DNA of 64,000 bases, taken from NCBI GenBank assembly GCA_016630955.3, contig CM050000.1:558001-622000 (forward strand), in the 5' to 3' direction. Source of the stretch: Didymella arachidicola. Lineage: Eukaryota; Ascomycota; Dothideomycetes; Pleosporales; Didymellaceae. The position numbers and the translations under genes were made by a program. The notes beneath the pieces are model-generated. The model did no database searches. It was not told the origin of the DNA and was given only the letters and a program-made list of their open reading frames with translations. Positions 1-11,627 of the stretch are shown here, one piece after another (the first letter of the stretch is position 1; each line of letters opens with the position of its first letter).

Positions 1-433
1 CCGGCAAGCACGGTCACGCCAAGGTCCACTTGGTCGCCATCGACATCTTCACCTCCAAGAAGCTTGAAGAGCTCTGCCCCTCCACCCACAACATGGACGT
101 CCCCAACGTCCGCCGCCAGGAGTACCTCCTCGTAAGTGCTGGACTGGCTTTTGTGGGAGAACGCCAAGGCTTACGAATATTCACAGGTCGATGTTTCTGA
201 GGATGGTTTCCTTTCCCTCATGTCCGATGACGGCTCCACCAAGGACGACGTCAAGGTTCCCGATGGTGAGGTTGGTGACAAGATCAACAAGCTCTTCACC
301 GAGGAGGGCAAGGACACCAGTACGTCAAAATTAATCTGACATCTCGAATCTTCACTGACTATAATCAGGCGTCATTGTTCTCACCGCCATGGGCGAGGAG
401 GCCGCTATTGACGCCAAGGAGGCTCCCAAATAA
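1..433 (+). CDS. Translation factor eIF5A, 3' part (window cuts the 5' end)
   Basis: Elongation/initiation factor 5A, the only hypusinated protein, which helps ribosomes pass difficult peptide bonds. The window opens just before the hypusination loop: the first codons read GKHGHAK, whose first Lys is the residue converted to hypusine. Three exons are visible: 1-131, 187-319 and 369-433. The introns (132-186 and 320-368) have GTAAGT and GTACGT donors and CAG acceptors, and all phases join. The C-terminal OB-fold half follows (SEDGFLSLM, then VIVLTAMGEEAA) and ends at TAA 431-433. The N-terminal part lies upstream of the window. Identity is very secure because the family is nearly invariant; only the missing 5' end is uncertain. 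Confidence 0.96.
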
Positions 434-1085
434 ATGAGCGTTGGATACATCGACTGTCAGCAGAGGGCAAGTCGCGGAGTTTTGACGGGCTCCGACCGGA
501 AATCAGATTGCTCGAGACTTATCCGGTCTCGAGCTAAACTGCAGCTTCTGCGGTTACTTTGGATTCCTCAGTGCGATTTCCTGCGCTGATGGTTCCCAAT
601 GCTTGTGGTTCTTCGGACGGATTTTAGGGATTTGCATTGCCATGTGTGGGAAACTATTTACGAATCTGTTTCCCTTTCTAGATATATCCCTTACGACAAA
701 CGAAATAAAAGGTGATGATGTTACGGCAAACGCCTGCTTTTCAATTGGCGAACTTGGTGAATGTGTGCCAATTTGTCGCGCTAGTGAGCGAACATCAACC
801 TCGATATTCACCAAACATGCAAATGCGGTCGTGACCACTTCCACTGCCTTCCAAATTCCCGAGTAGAAAACGACAGATTGCACGACCCTCCAAAACTGAC
901 TTGCTTTCGACATAATAGGACCGTAAGAAGATTGCGCTGCAGCCTGCGCCGAAGCATCGTAGCGCCTGCTGTCATTGGCTGAAAGTGTATGGATCCTTTT
1001 ACCATTCTTTACGCTCGACTTCAACGAGCGCATACCTCACAGAGCAGCGGTTCGTATCGAACGATTGACTGCACAGTTCTGACTC
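434..1085. other. Intergenic: eIF5A 3' region and rrn7 promoter
   Basis: About 650 bp with no gene I can support. Overlapping open frames occur on both strands (longest on the minus strand, 554-1033), but none has a recognisable domain, and they overlap what should be the eIF5A 3' UTR. Confidence 0.5.
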
Positions 1086-2819
1086 ATGGACTCTCGACTG
1101 GAGAAAGGGCCTGTGTGCGGCGTCGAGAACTGTCGATCACGCTTGTACGAGGAGGGCGAAGATGGCTTTCGCTACTGCCAAAACGGACATCAACAGTTTG
1201 TGAGCATTGCCTGGAAGTCAATCAACTCAATCGGTTGACAGTTCACAGGGTCTGGTGCGTGCCACGGAGGACGACGACGACTTCACGCTTGCGACCACAA
1301 CCAGAACGCGCAAGAAGAAAGACACAGATGACCAAATCAAGCTAGCTAAGCGTGAGCCTCAAGAACCTACCCAACATTGGCATCACCCTCACAACATGAA
1401 CCAGACTTCAGTGGGAGGCAGGGTCTCGATTTATTTTTCAAGAGCCTGCAACTCATCTTGCGACACCAATTGTGGTATTTGATCAAGGAGAAGGGGCTCC
1501 CAGAAGAATTAGAACTAATCACTCTGGATCTTTGGGCCCTTCGAATCGCTCAATTTGGCGACCGAATAGCGAGCGACAGCCGCACCGACTCCCAGTCTCA
1601 GTCACAGGTCTTCAGTACCCTGGAAACAGATGAAGAGGAGACTGATGATGCGAGAGGCACATTTCGAACACCCAGGGAGCGAGACAAGAAGCTCAGCAGT
1701 GTGCCAAATCTGCTTGACACTCTAGCGTTGTGCTACCTGGGTATGCTAACACTGAGGTTGCCCATCACTCCCGGAGATATTTATCATTGGGCGACTGAAG
1801 AGAAGCTGGCATATAGGGGAGCCATCAAGCTTTTGCCTCTACCGATGCGAGATCGCTTGCCGCCATCCTACCATGCCACCCTGAACCCGAATGCACTCCT
1901 GAGGTTCAAGCGGTTCTTTGCGGTAGTCACAGATCTGCAAGTTAGCTTCACGAACGATTACAAGATTAGTTGGCCGCCACTTAATCATCGTCTCCTGTTA
2001 TTTCGGTATCTGAGGGAACTTGCTCTGCCTATCGAGGTCTACGACTACACACTGCGGCTAAGCAAGCTCCTCGGCTATGACTTTATCTTACACCAGGACG
2101 GCAGCAAGAGGCTTGGAGTCAGGCACCTACCTGAGGCGCAGCTAGTAGGCTGTATGATCATCTGTGTCAGGCTGCTTTATCCATTCGATGGCGAGAGGCG
2201 ACATCCACGTTTAGCTTCTGAGCCTGCGTCCTCAGTCATGAATTGGGCACGCTGGCTTGAGCAGGTGCAAGATACAAAGTCTCGCCCAGAAAGTGGCAAT
2301 GGCCGCTTCACGGTCGAAAAGCTTACGATGCTAGAGGAGAAAGATGCCTTCGACATGGCACCTGATCAGCTCGACCAGTATCTCGACTTCTACGCCGACA
2401 CTTTCCTTGATGATGCTGAGATTCAGCGAACAAAAGACACGGACGACTTCCGCAACGCAATCTACAACATGTTCCCAATCGAAGGTGGGCACACTGCTGC
2501 AGCCCCAAGTGCAGACCAGGTGCCTGAGAAAGACGACTTCACGACAGTCAGAGCAGTGCACAGTGCCATGCAGGCTAGGTCGGCGATACCAGACGATGAA
2601 GTCGGCACAGGCGTTCTGAGGCCTGGACAAGCATATCAGGTCTACAAGAGAGAGCAGGATCTACCCGAGGCCGCGAAGACATTCTACGAAGCCGTTGCGA
2701 AGCTGGCCGGCTTATCAATGGACATGACCATGCAGGCTGTATTCTCCACGGAAGCGAGAATCGAGAGATGTCGGAGGAAGCAGAGAGAGGCGGCGAAATC
2801 TGGGCTCGATGAGCTATGA
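1086..2819 (+). CDS. rrn7: RNA polymerase I core factor subunit Rrn7 (TFIIB-like)
   Basis: TFIIB-related subunit of the Pol I core factor, needed for rDNA transcription in the nucleolus. Exons are 1086-1199, 1249-1351 and 1405-2819. The 49-nt and 53-nt introns have GTGAGC donors, and the phases close exactly, giving about 543 residues. Exon 1 encodes an N-terminal zinc ribbon of the Rrn7/TAF1B type: C11-x4-C16, then C31-x3-H35 in the stretch YCQNGHQ. Exon 3 starts with a conserved block (LQLILRHQLWYLIKEKGLP) that matches the start of the Rrn7 cyclin-fold region. ATG 1086 was chosen because it lies just before the zinc ribbon. The acidic/basic linker between ribbon and cyclin folds is normal for the family. 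Family assignment is from remembered motifs, not a search. Confidence 0.88.
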
Positions 2820-3331
2820 TATTTTTGTAGCGATCGTCGAGTGTGAATGCTTCTTCCTGTACTCGGCTTGGTTATAGTGAGATCTTTCGTCGATCGACGT
2901 GAGCTGCTATAGATATCAAAGAAGACAATCACATTGTATCAGTCTGTGCAGGCATGACTATATTCTCGAATATCTCGCGATGGTGCTAGCTGCGTACGGG
3001 ACTGCAGAGCGTCATCAGCCAGTGTCAGAACCTGTCGCCGCCTCAACCTTCGACAATCTTCCAAAGGCACCAACTTGTACTGCAATACTGACCAATGCGC
3101 TTGCTGGCCAGTTCGAACATTCTTTCTCATTTGTCCCTAACTGGCCAAGATAATGTTGGGGTGCAGCTGTTTGATGTTCACGAGAAGTGGCGACCCTGCC
3201 TGTTCGGGCCCTAGCGCCGGTAGCTTCGCTTACGGAAGGTGCCCGCGCACTCACTTGCGCCTTCGCCCTCACGATTTTAACCTCGTCTTTGACTTGCTAC
3301 TAACCCCCAGCATACACGTCGAAGGTTCACC
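2820..3331. other. Intergenic: rrn7 3' end and ubiquitin-L40 promoter
   Basis: 512 bp with short overlapping frames on both strands and no supported gene. The pyrimidine-rich stretch before 3332 fits a highly expressed ribosomal-type promoter and 5' UTR. CTAACCCCCAG near 3299-3310 could be a branch point and acceptor of a 5' UTR intron, but I cannot show this. Confidence 0.45.
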
Positions 3332-3981
3332 ATGCAGATCTTCGTCAAGACCCGTACGCTGCCCTCTCGAAGCCAGGCGCATGTCGCTCGTACTAATCGA
3401 TCGCAGTGACGGGCAAGACCATCACCCTTGAGGTCGAGTCTTCTGACACCATCGGTACGCACACTCTCTGAGCCGCCACGCCACGCAAACACACCGCGCA
3501 CGCAACAACACACGACGCACTGCTGGAATCACGGGTGGCATGGGAAAATTCAAGGGCGGCGCTGACTTTGGATAGACAATGTCAAGTCCAAGATCCAGGA
3601 CAAGGAGGGCATTCCCCCGGACCAGCAGCGCTTGATCTTCGCCGGCAAGCAGCTCGAGGACGGCCGCACCCTCTCCGACTATAACATCCAGAAGGAGTCC
3701 ACTCTCCACCTGGTCCTCCGCCTCCGTGGTGGTATCATCGAGCCCTCCCTCAAGGCCCTGGCCTCCAAGTACAACTGCGACAAGATGATCTGCCGCAAGT
3801 GCTACGCCCGCCTGCCCCCGAGGGCTGTCAACTGCGTACGTCCCATGCCCTCTGTCATGCCGACGTGACGCCTTGTCGCACGACGAACACGTCTCGCAGA
3901 ACCAACATGACTAACACACCACAGCGCAAGAAGAAGTGCGGTCACACCAACCAGCTCCGCCCCAAGAAGAAGCTCAAGTAA
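3332..3981 (+). CDS. Ubiquitin-60S ribosomal protein L40 fusion
   Basis: Fusion precursor cleaved after the ubiquitin GG to release ubiquitin and ribosomal protein eL40. Four exons: 3332-3353, 3407-3454, 3576-3835 and 3926-3981. Introns start GTACGC/GTACGT and all phases join. Ubiquitin runs from MQIFVKT through LRLRGG. It is followed directly by IIEPSLKALASKYNC and the L40 zinc finger (CRKCYARLPPRAVNC, with a last Cys in exon 4) and ends RPKKKLK. Total about 128 residues, the usual length. The split into one tiny first exon and a tiny last exon is common for fungal ribosomal-protein genes. Identity is certain; the exon joins are forced by conservation. Confidence 0.97.
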
Positions 3982-4458
3982 ACTACTCGCATTACGGCGT
4001 TTGGAGGATCATGGGGTCGGTGGAACGAATGCGACGAATGCATGCAACGGACAAGCGCGGACTGAAAATACCGTGCTGTTCGCTTTTATCACACGGCTGA
4101 GGAGCATGATGATGGGATTGGGGCTTGTAGAGTGAATACGATTCTACCTTTCCTAAGCGCACACTACTGTCCCTAGATTTCGAGCTGGGAATACCATGAA
4201 GCAATCACCACCACCTCGGGTCCTTGGGTTCTTTGTGCAGGCTGTCACGTGAGTTTGTCTTGTGGGTCGACGTTTGGATGTCGTCCTGACGTCACCGAAA
4301 TTTCATATTTATCTTGCATCGCGAGAGCTGCACCGATTGTGTTCAAGACATGGAAGGATGAATCGGGTGATCTTCAACGCCCGTGTCATAGGAAAGTACG
4401 GTCATGACGTTGAGGTTATTATGGCCTCAGGCTATCACCATGTCGTGGATGGCACAAG
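3982..4458. other. Intergenic after ubiquitin-L40
   Basis: No supported gene. An open frame at 4262-4522 runs into the inverted repeat of the element that follows and shows no domain, so I leave it out. Confidence 0.5.
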
Positions 4459-4684
4459 CTCTCATGTTTCAGAAAAAACGGCGGATAAGCAGCCTTCAAA
4501 ACTCAGGAACACCAACGCATAACTAACCACAACAGCAAGTGCGGAAGCTAGAACTTATTCTTAATCTTCTCTAGATTATACTTTGCAGATTCTGCAAATT
4601 TTAGCAATTAATATTGCTGTTGTGCTGCGAGATAAGCTGTAGCTCTGTAATACCTTATGCGCCGTTTTTTCTCAAACATGAGAG
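4459..4684. mobile_element. MITE-like element, 226 bp, with 31-bp terminal inverted repeats
   Basis: The left end (4459-4489) reads CTCTCATGTTTC then A-rich sequence and CGGCGGATAAG. The right end (4654-4684) is its reverse complement with two mismatches (29 of 31). Both ends are flanked by the same five bases, ACAAG (4454-4458 and 4685-4689), consistent with a target-site duplication. The interior is AT-rich and partly palindromic (CACAACAGCA on one strand, its complement near the other end) and has no coding capacity. This is the layout of a non-autonomous miniature inverted-repeat element. I do not see a second copy or an autonomous partner with the same ends in this window, so the superfamily is unknown. 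Confidence 0.72.
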
Positions 4685-5329
4685 ACAAGCTAGCCTATGA
4701 CTGCCTCCCATGACTTTTGAATAAAATTCAACTTTTCTAGCCTTCTTCATAACTCGACAGCTAGAATTTCTCATCACCACTCGGCCTCGCACCTCGCAGT
4801 GTTCAACGAAGTTTGACAATCAAGTCGCATTCGATCTACCAAAAAGCGCTGAACGCTACGTAGCTCACTCATCCTGCCAAAATGACTTTTCCGCCATAGA
4901 CCGCCTCCTCATAACTCATCCAAACATTCAAGCCTGCACTCGGAGGTTGCCCTCCGCACACGCTCTCTACCCAAACCGAGCCGCACGACCCGCGCCGAAG
5001 AATAGAAGATCTCGCTCTGCGTCGAAGAAAGCAAGAAAGGAAGTGAAGCATCCTGACAGCATTAGTGATCAAGTTCCTGTCGTCGTGGTAGTTGTGACTT
5101 ACCAAAGATGTACGTGCTCGATCCAACAAAAGTTGTAGTTGGTCCAATCATACAATTTGATAGATGGTGGTACATGAAAGCAGGAAAAAGAAAATCGAGA
5201 GCTGACACCAGACAAGAGAATTGGTATCGTGAACGCCTCGCTATGCATGAACATCGGAACATCGTGGGTTTGTGAAAATATTTGCAGACTGAGGGTTGTA
5301 CGGTCGGGGAGGTGTGGAAAGTGCGAAGC
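4685..5329. other. Intergenic, with a weak two-exon minus-strand ORF
   Basis: No confident gene. One weak candidate on the minus strand is complement(4967..5052,5103..5175), 52 residues and hydrophobic. It needs a 50-nt intron with GTAAGT, CTAAT and CAG in the right places. It lies just downstream of the FHA gene on the same strand, so it could equally be a spliced 3' UTR of that gene. No family recognised. Confidence 0.3.
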
Positions 5330-6966
5330 TCAGACGCGAGGCTTCTTCCAGTAGTATTGCTGCGGGCAGTCAGTTTGGTGTGTTGTGAAGTGTTCTATCG
5401 AGTACGGCATACCTTGTGGGTCTTCCTGACGGAACGGAGACCAGTACTGCGCATGCCAGCGGTGATGGTCTCGCGCCTCATCTGGTCAGGGTCCATCTCG
5501 GGAACGTAATAGTATTCGCTCTCGAGTGGCTTCCCAGCGGCGTCCTTGCCAATGCGTGGGATCTCTCCAACACATGACGTCTGCTCGAGGATCTTCCTCA
5601 GCTCAGACTGCGACAATTCAGGCTGAGGTGTAGTGGAGCCACTGCGCTCTCCTGCGTCCTCGGCGCTCTTGGGCTTACTGGTACATGCCTTGAGTTCTGA
5701 AGGCAGGTTGCTGTGAATCGTCGAGAGAGGGTGCGAGTGGACGCGCGAATAGGCGAGCTGGTTGATGACGTGGTTCTTGATGGGTGACTCCTTGAAGCGA
5801 ACAGCCTCGCCAGACGAGCGTTTCGACGGCGATGCCAACGGCTTGCGAGGAGGTCGTGGAATGTTGCGGAGGCCAGGTGTGGCAGTCGTGAACGACTCAA
5901 GGCCGCTGAGGAGGTTCTGGCCAAAGGGGCCGAAAGAGTGGACGACGGGATCATTCTCCTCGTCATTGTCAGAGTAGTCTTCCTCGCCGAATGACGACGT
6001 GAAGCTGGCCTTGGGGTCGTTGTCCTTTGCAGCAGCCTCTTGGCTCGAGCCAATGAGCGAGACTGTAGGACGAATGAATGTCCTCTCTGGATCCAGAAGT
6101 GTCGAGCCCTCATCTTGTGCATCAGCATCTTCGAACACCGGAACACTGCTAGTGGGTGCATTAGGACCAAGTGCCTCGAAATGAGGCTGACGCATTGGGC
6201 TCTGCGAGACCGGCGAGCGAGAGATGACAGGAGGGCTAGAGTCGAAGGCACCCTGCGTGTTACGGCGTGTGGGTGTGGGCATATCCTCCTCCTCAGACTC
6301 CCACGAGAACTTTGATGACACGGGGATGACAGGCCAAGCAATCACGACACGGGTGTCTTGAACATCCAACATGATCTCCGACTCTGGGTTCTCTGAGACG
6401 TACGTGTCTCCCTTTGCCAGCTCGAATACTGCGCCGCCGCAGTGGATCTTTGCACCGTTCCATCCCAAGCACTCGACATCGATGTGGCCGCGGGGATAGG
6501 TCGAATCCGGCGCGTGGTAAGCGGCCTGAACGTGAACGCGTGAGATGAGGCGGTTGGTCGACAGCTGGTAGTCAGCCGAGTTGGATGACCGTCCCATACG
6601 CAGCAGCTCGCCATTCGCAGGCAGGTCGACGGTGGGCACCGCGCCGAGAGGGATCCGTTCTGAGAGGGCCGACACGGCGCGTTGCAGCACCGGCCTTATG
6701 TGACGCGGCGACGAGAAGTTGAGGATGCCAGTCGACGAAGTGGGCACAGGGGTAGGATAGTACTTGAGCTGCTTCGCAAACGAGGGCGAGTCCTCGTCGA
6801 ACTTACGTTTAGAAGAGCCCGGCCGCGGGAACGGTGATGACGAGAAGCTGTCCTCGCCAAATGCGGGGAGCAGCGATGGCTTCTGCGAGTGCGATGAGCC
6901 TGACAGCGACTTGGGCGTGCCCACAGCGGGCAATTGCTGCGCCAGCTTGCTCGGGCTGGTGTCCAT
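5330..6966 (-). CDS. FHA-domain protein, Tos4/Plm2-like
   Basis: Probable nuclear phosphothreonine-binding chromatin/cell-cycle regulator. About 527 residues from two exons: 5413-6966, then 5330-5359. The 53-nt intron begins GTATGC and ends GCAG, joining KTHK to QYYWKKPRV, a conserved-looking C-terminus. The FHA core lies around residues 135-245 and contains GRSSNSADYQLS, then ISRVH, then NGAKI, the three typical FHA signatures. The N-terminal ~110 residues are Ser/Pro-rich with SP/TP sites (likely CDK targets), and the tail after the FHA is disordered and acidic. The reading frame extends upstream of the ATG at 6966 only by way of a GTG codon, so I chose ATG 6966 (context ACAAAATGG). Tos4/Plm2 orthology is inferred from domain layout only. 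Confidence 0.8.
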
Positions 6967-8569
6967 TTTGTCTGCTGCGGCGCTGAAAACGCGAAGCACG
7001 CGGCTTGTCGACGTCTATGAGGCCTGCGAGGACGTATTCCGAGGGCGGCTGGCCGAATGTGATGTCGGAGCACTGCACACAGATAGAGGAGTGAGAGTTG
7101 AGAAGAGACTCGTGCAGGGCTAGAAAGAGGTCAGAGAGAAGCGGCCATCAGCTCGAACCGATTTTGAGGCACGTCGAGACGCGATTCACGGTTCACGGGT
7201 GTGGAGACAAGAGGTCAGGAACACTAGCGTGTAGGATGAGCTCAGGCCATGCTGTGAACCAAGAATTCACTGCGCAACCGCCTCCCTCGCAGGACCACCA
7301 AAGCTAGGTCTTGTTGTGATCTTCAATTAGTGCTCTATGTTCACTGGCTCTGGTCCTAGTATATGCCTTTCATGTGGCTTTTGACGACTGCTTGCTTGTG
7401 TTCTTCAGCGTCTTCGGCGAGCACTACCCGTTCGTTCATAAGCTCGTGCACGAGCACAAGAAAACACGCCTATTACATCAGGCTCTCGCCCGGCTGCGTC
7501 TTGAATTTGATTTTCCCTCCGTGTACCAGCCCCTCTGTGCTGCATACAATCGCTAATTGACCGCTGGCAATTGGCAGCACCTAGGCTGATCTTTCTCCAC
7601 GTAGCAGTAGCAAACGTGACGCACGAAGCTCAGCCGCATGACGCTCACAATTTCTGAGGATCGTGATGAGGCATGAAGACCGCTGCTTGCTGTCCTCACT
7701 TCATTCATCGCAGCACAAATAACAGGTACGAAGGACCGTGGAGTGCTCCAAGGCCATATGGATGGCTTGCACGATTGCAATAGTCCATAGTTGCTTGCGC
7801 TGCACCTCTCGCCCGGACCAAATGAAATTGACAAGACTAGGCGCATGCAGAGTGAACGTCACGCATTGCAAAAACTTCTCTGCATCGGGCCGCGAAGCTG
7901 AACACGGAGGATGCCCGCAAAATACGTCTCTTGTCACATCAGTGGAGCTATGAGCCAGACGCGACGGGCGTCATGAACGCGTCGAGAAACTTTGGTAAGG
8001 CCGGCGCACGGGGGCCGCCATCGTTTCGGCTGGGTGCAGCTGACAAGCTTGTAAAACACACGAAAACGTTTGTGAGCTCCTGGGTCATCTGGATAACACA
8101 GCGAGTTCGTTGGATTTTGCATATAATCAGCCTGACGTCGCTTCCAGATGTCTTAGAAGAGGTCTCGAGGTCTGAGCAGTTACCCCACATTCTCAATCGT
8201 TCACGCATTACAAGCATCTCGCTGATGTCTGCCTGTGATCCCAGTGCCTTAGAAGCGGGAGGCGTGGAAGTGTACTCTCCTCCTCGATTCATAGGGGAGC
8301 AAAGCTCGAAAACAAATGCATAGAACGAGCGCTTGCAGCGGAGTGGTGGAGCTTGTGTGCTGGCGCGCTAAAGATTCCCTACGTGCTAATTCGTCAGCCG
8401 CATCTATGGAGCAGGCGCGACTAGCCCCGCTTGGGTGGATCGCTGCTTCCTCGGGATGGGTTTCTCCGGTCGCCGGCGCTGCGAAAAAGTTTGGGAAAGT
8501 GCAAGGGTCTGGTCAGTTGCGGCTGCCAATTTCGAAGATCGAACTTTTCCCAGACGATATAACACAACA
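6967..8569. other. Intergenic, 1.6 kb, between divergent genes
   Basis: Shared upstream region of the FHA gene (minus) and the L1-domain gene (plus). Several short frames overlap, including a 60-codon plus-strand one at 7374-7556, but none has a domain, a consistent intron pattern or a signal peptide. I see no repeat structure. Confidence 0.45.
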
Positions 8570-9794
8570 ATGGCCAAGTCAAAGCAAGTCACAAAGAAGG
8601 CCGAGAAGAAGGCCGAGGCGCCTCTCACCACCAAGAAGCAGAATGAAACACCATACCAGCTGGACCCGGCGCAAGTCGAGCGGGCGGCGAATGCGCTCGT
8701 TGCGCATATGAAGAAGCACAAGGAGGAGAAGGAGGCCATCGGCGCCAAGGACCTGATGGCTGATGAGGACGAGGCAGAGGAGAACGACCAGCCCATCTTC
8801 CTCAGCGTGTCCACTAAGAAGCACGTTAGCAACAGCAACAGCCTCAAGCCCACAAAGATGTCAGTTTGCATGTTACAAATGCGCCGAGTCTGTATACTGA
8901 CAATTACATAGTGCGCTGCCTCACCCCATCATTACAAGCGACGCTAAGATCTGCATCTTCACCAAGGACCCCCAGCGCGCGTACAAGGACCTCGTCGCCT
9001 CAGACGCATTCCCCGCCACCCTCCGCGAACAGGTTGGCCGCGTGATCGGTATCGAGAAGCTCAAGAAGAAGTTCAAGTCATTCGAGCAGAAGCGCGCTCT
9101 TCTCGCAGACTACGATGTTTTCATGGTCGATGACCGCGTCATCAAGATTGTCGCCGACTTCCTCGGCAAGATCTTTTACAGCAGCAAAGCGAAGCGCCCA
9201 GTCCCGATCAGGCTGACTGCCGGTGCATTCGTTGAGAAGACCGCGAAGAAGGACAAGGAGCCTCAGAACGTTGTCGGCACCGCACAGGGCGTTGCGAAGG
9301 AGATTGAGTCTGCGCTGAACTCGACATACCTCAGCATGAGCGCCTCCGCCAACACCTCGATCAAGATCGGAAATCTCTCTCAGACTGCTGCACAGATCAA
9401 GGAGAACACCGAGGCAGTCATCGCCGCTATCATCCCCAAGCACATTGAACAGGGCTGGCGAAACGTCCGCAGCCTGCACATCAAGGGCCTCGCAACTAAG
9501 GCCCTGCCCATCTGGCTCGCAGACGAGCTGTGGGTCGACGATGCACAGGTTCTGGACGAGCCTTTCCACAAAAAGAGCATTGGCGAGGGCAAGACCGCGC
9601 AGACCAAGCGCAAATGGGAAGAGTGGGAGGAAGAGCTACTCGACGAGGATGAGTTTGCGGAGAAGAAGGCGAAGAGGGAGGCTAAGAAGGCAAAGAAGGC
9701 CGGGCCTGCGAAGAAGAGCTCGCTGAGCAAGGAGAAGAGGAAAGCACTCAAGGCGGATGCGCTGTCGTCGGTACAGACACCGTTGATTGCATAG
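8570..9794 (+). CDS. Ribosomal L1-domain nucleolar protein (Utp30/Cic1/RSL1D1 type)
   Basis: Ribosome-biogenesis factor with a ribosomal protein L1 fold, about 390 residues. Exons 8570-8859 and 8912-9794 flank a 52-nt intron (GTCAGT donor, TAG acceptor); phases close and the join restores KPTKIALPHPI. Order: Lys-rich N-terminus (MAKSKQVTKKAEKK), L1 domain about residues 40-290, including FTKDPQ and IKIGNLSQT. A very basic Lys/Ala tail with the acidic stretch EEWEEELLDEDEF follows, typical of nucleolar proteins. The ATG at 8570 has a good context (ACAACAATGG). Frame runs back beyond it, but that sequence looks like promoter. Whether it is the Utp30 or the Cic1 orthologue cannot be decided by eye. 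Confidence 0.87.
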
Positions 9795-10541
9795 GCTGCG
9801 AGGTCTTGAATGATTGCATAGGATGGCGCATCGGCGTTAGGGAGCTCAAAAGATGTGTTGCATGTTGGGCAGAATACCATTGCGAATATGAATATTTTTT
9901 CTGCATTCTGGCTACGTTCATGTGCAACAACATCTACAGTTTCTCTAAACTCTTGCTATCGTTTCCCGCGGTGTATCGAAGTGTGCTCTGCAAGTTTGGA
10001 TCGATTTGGGGTTGTGGTGTTGCTGTGATGATTTTTTATAAAACTAAGGACTCGCGGTTAATCGTGAAACTTCATGATGACTTTCGTTACATTTCTACCC
10101 TCAACTGACCTACATCGAACCAACTCAGCATGTTTGATGTCCCTTCAACCTGTGATACCGGACTTTCGGAGACGAGTGTTTTGGGTTTGGGGATAGGTAA
10201 CCTACTCTATGGTGCTGCCACCACCCCATAGTTAGTAGTTTACCTTACCGTATTTCTCGCAGCTGTCGTCGACCTTTGTACATCGAATGAAAAAGTTCCA
10301 GAGCAAAAGCATGAAATGAGGAGCATTATAGTTGCAGCCTGAAGTCTACAGTCTCTGAATCGACCAATTTGCGGCGATGAAGTGCTCCCGTTCTAGCTTA
10401 GCAAGTATGAACGGTAAGGTTGTCAGCTTCGCAGTCGTAGGTGTGCCTCGGCTGCAATTGGCCGGAGCGCGCTCCTGGCTCCCCGGCCATTGCGGCTGCA
10501 CATCCAGGCAACTCAACTCTCCAGTCCCACCACACATCAAG
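9795..10541. other. Intergenic: L1 gene 3' end and PPT promoter
   Basis: About 750 bp of AT-richer sequence without a supported gene. Open frame continues upstream of the thioesterase ATG (from 10377), but that part has no signal peptide and no family similarity. Confidence 0.45.
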
Positions 10542-11534
10542 ATGCTGCGTTCACTATCATTGCCAGTGTTGCTACTCAGCGCACAAGCACTTGCCTCTCC
10601 CTTCTTTAAACCCGATTCAGACCCACTTCCTCTTCTCATCTGGCATGGCCTGGGCGACAACTACGCCGCCGAGGGCCTCGCAGAAGTCGCCTCTCTTGCC
10701 GAAGAAGTCAACCCAGGAACGTACACCTACATCGTTCGGCTCGACGAAGACGCATCTTCCGACCGAACCGCCACCTTCCTCGGCAACGTAACCGAGCAGA
10801 TCGCCTTAGTCTGCGCCGCGATCCACGCCGATCCTATCCTATCTTCCGCGCCGGGTGTCAATGCGCTTGGATTCTCGCAGGGCGGGCAGTTCTTGCGAGG
10901 GTTGGTGGAGCGCTGTGGTGGCGAGGATGGCATCAAAGTCAAGAATCTGGTGACGTTTGGCAGCCAGCATAACGGCATTGCGAAGTACCAGCTGTGCAAG
11001 CCCACAGATTGGCTGTGCAAAGGGTACATTGGGCTACTCAAGGCGAATACTTGGGGCGCGTGGGTACAAGGTCACCTAGTCCCGGCGCAATATTTCAAGG
11101 CCACGGACGAGGAGACTGGCGAGCCGACGGAGGAGTATTTGCTGAACAGCAACTTCATTGCCGATATCAACAATGAGCGTGCGCTCAAGAATTTCACGTA
11201 CGCGAAAAACCTGGCACAGCTGGACAACTTTGTTATGTACGTTTTCGAGAACGATACGACAGTTATTCCAAAGGAGACAGGCTGGTTTGCGTACACCAAC
11301 GTAACGAGCGGAGACGTGGTGGAGTTGAGGGATAGGCAGATATACAAGGAGGATTGGATTGGACTGAAAAAGCTTGATAAGAAGTGTGGGTTGCACTTCA
11401 AGACTACAAAGGGCGAGCATATGACACTGGGGGATAAAGTGCTGAAGGAAGTGTTCAGCGAGTGGTTTGCGCCGCCGAAGGAGAGCTGGAAGAAGGTCGT
11501 ACATGATGTGGAACAGGAGGTTATTGAGTTGTAG
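10542..11534 (+). CDS. Palmitoyl-protein thioesterase (PPT1 type)
   Basis: Lysosomal/vacuolar hydrolase that removes palmitate from S-acylated proteins (EC 3.1.2.22). Single exon, 330 residues. Residues 1-19 form a signal peptide (MLRSLSLPVLLLSAQALAS). The alpha/beta-hydrolase core starts PLLIWHGLGDN. The nucleophile elbow is GFSQGG with Ser112. A later Asp in FENDTTVIPKETGWF and His in GEHMTLGD are the expected triad partners. N-glycosylation sites (NVT, NFT, NVT) fit passage through the secretory route. The ATG at 10542 is preferred over the upstream in-frame codons because the signal peptide begins there. Length matches the family. Confidence 0.93.
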   Translation: MLRSLSLPVLLLSAQALASPFFKPDSDPLPLLIWHGLGDNYAAEGLAEVASLAEEVNPGTYTYIVRLDEDASSDRTATFLGNVTEQIALVCAAIHADPILSSAPGVNALGFSQGGQFLRGLVERCGGEDGIKVKNLVTFGSQHNGIAKYQLCKPTDWLCKGYIGLLKANTWGAWVQGHLVPAQYFKATDEETGEPTEEYLLNSNFIADINNERALKNFTYAKNLAQLDNFVMYVFENDTTVIPKETGWFAYTNVTSGDVVELRDRQIYKEDWIGLKKLDKKCGLHFKTTKGEHMTLGDKVLKEVFSEWFAPPKESWKKVVHDVEQEVIEL

Positions 11535-11627
11535 TGTTCTATCATAGGAAATCTGAGGCTCGTCTATGTTGTATACAGGTGCGTACTGGCGGCCGGTGCG
11601 TTGCCCCAAAAGCTGCAGAGGTGCACA

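Noticed and set aside
554..1033. 159-codon minus-strand frame between eIF5A and rrn7
   Set aside because: No domain, overlaps the expected eIF5A 3' UTR and has no supporting splice or promoter pattern.
3299..3331. 5' UTR intron of the ubiquitin-L40 gene
   Set aside because: A branch-like CTAAC and CAG are present but no donor could be pinned down.
4433..4445. GCCTCAGGCTAT shared with about 35137-35150
   Set aside because: A 12-base match is expected by chance several times in 64 kb; no wider similarity.
4262..4522. 86-codon plus-strand frame
   Set aside because: Runs into the inverted repeat of the MITE-like element; composition is not protein-like.
6967..6999. Upstream extension of the FHA protein
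   Set aside because: Its first codon is GTG; ATG 6966 has a better context.
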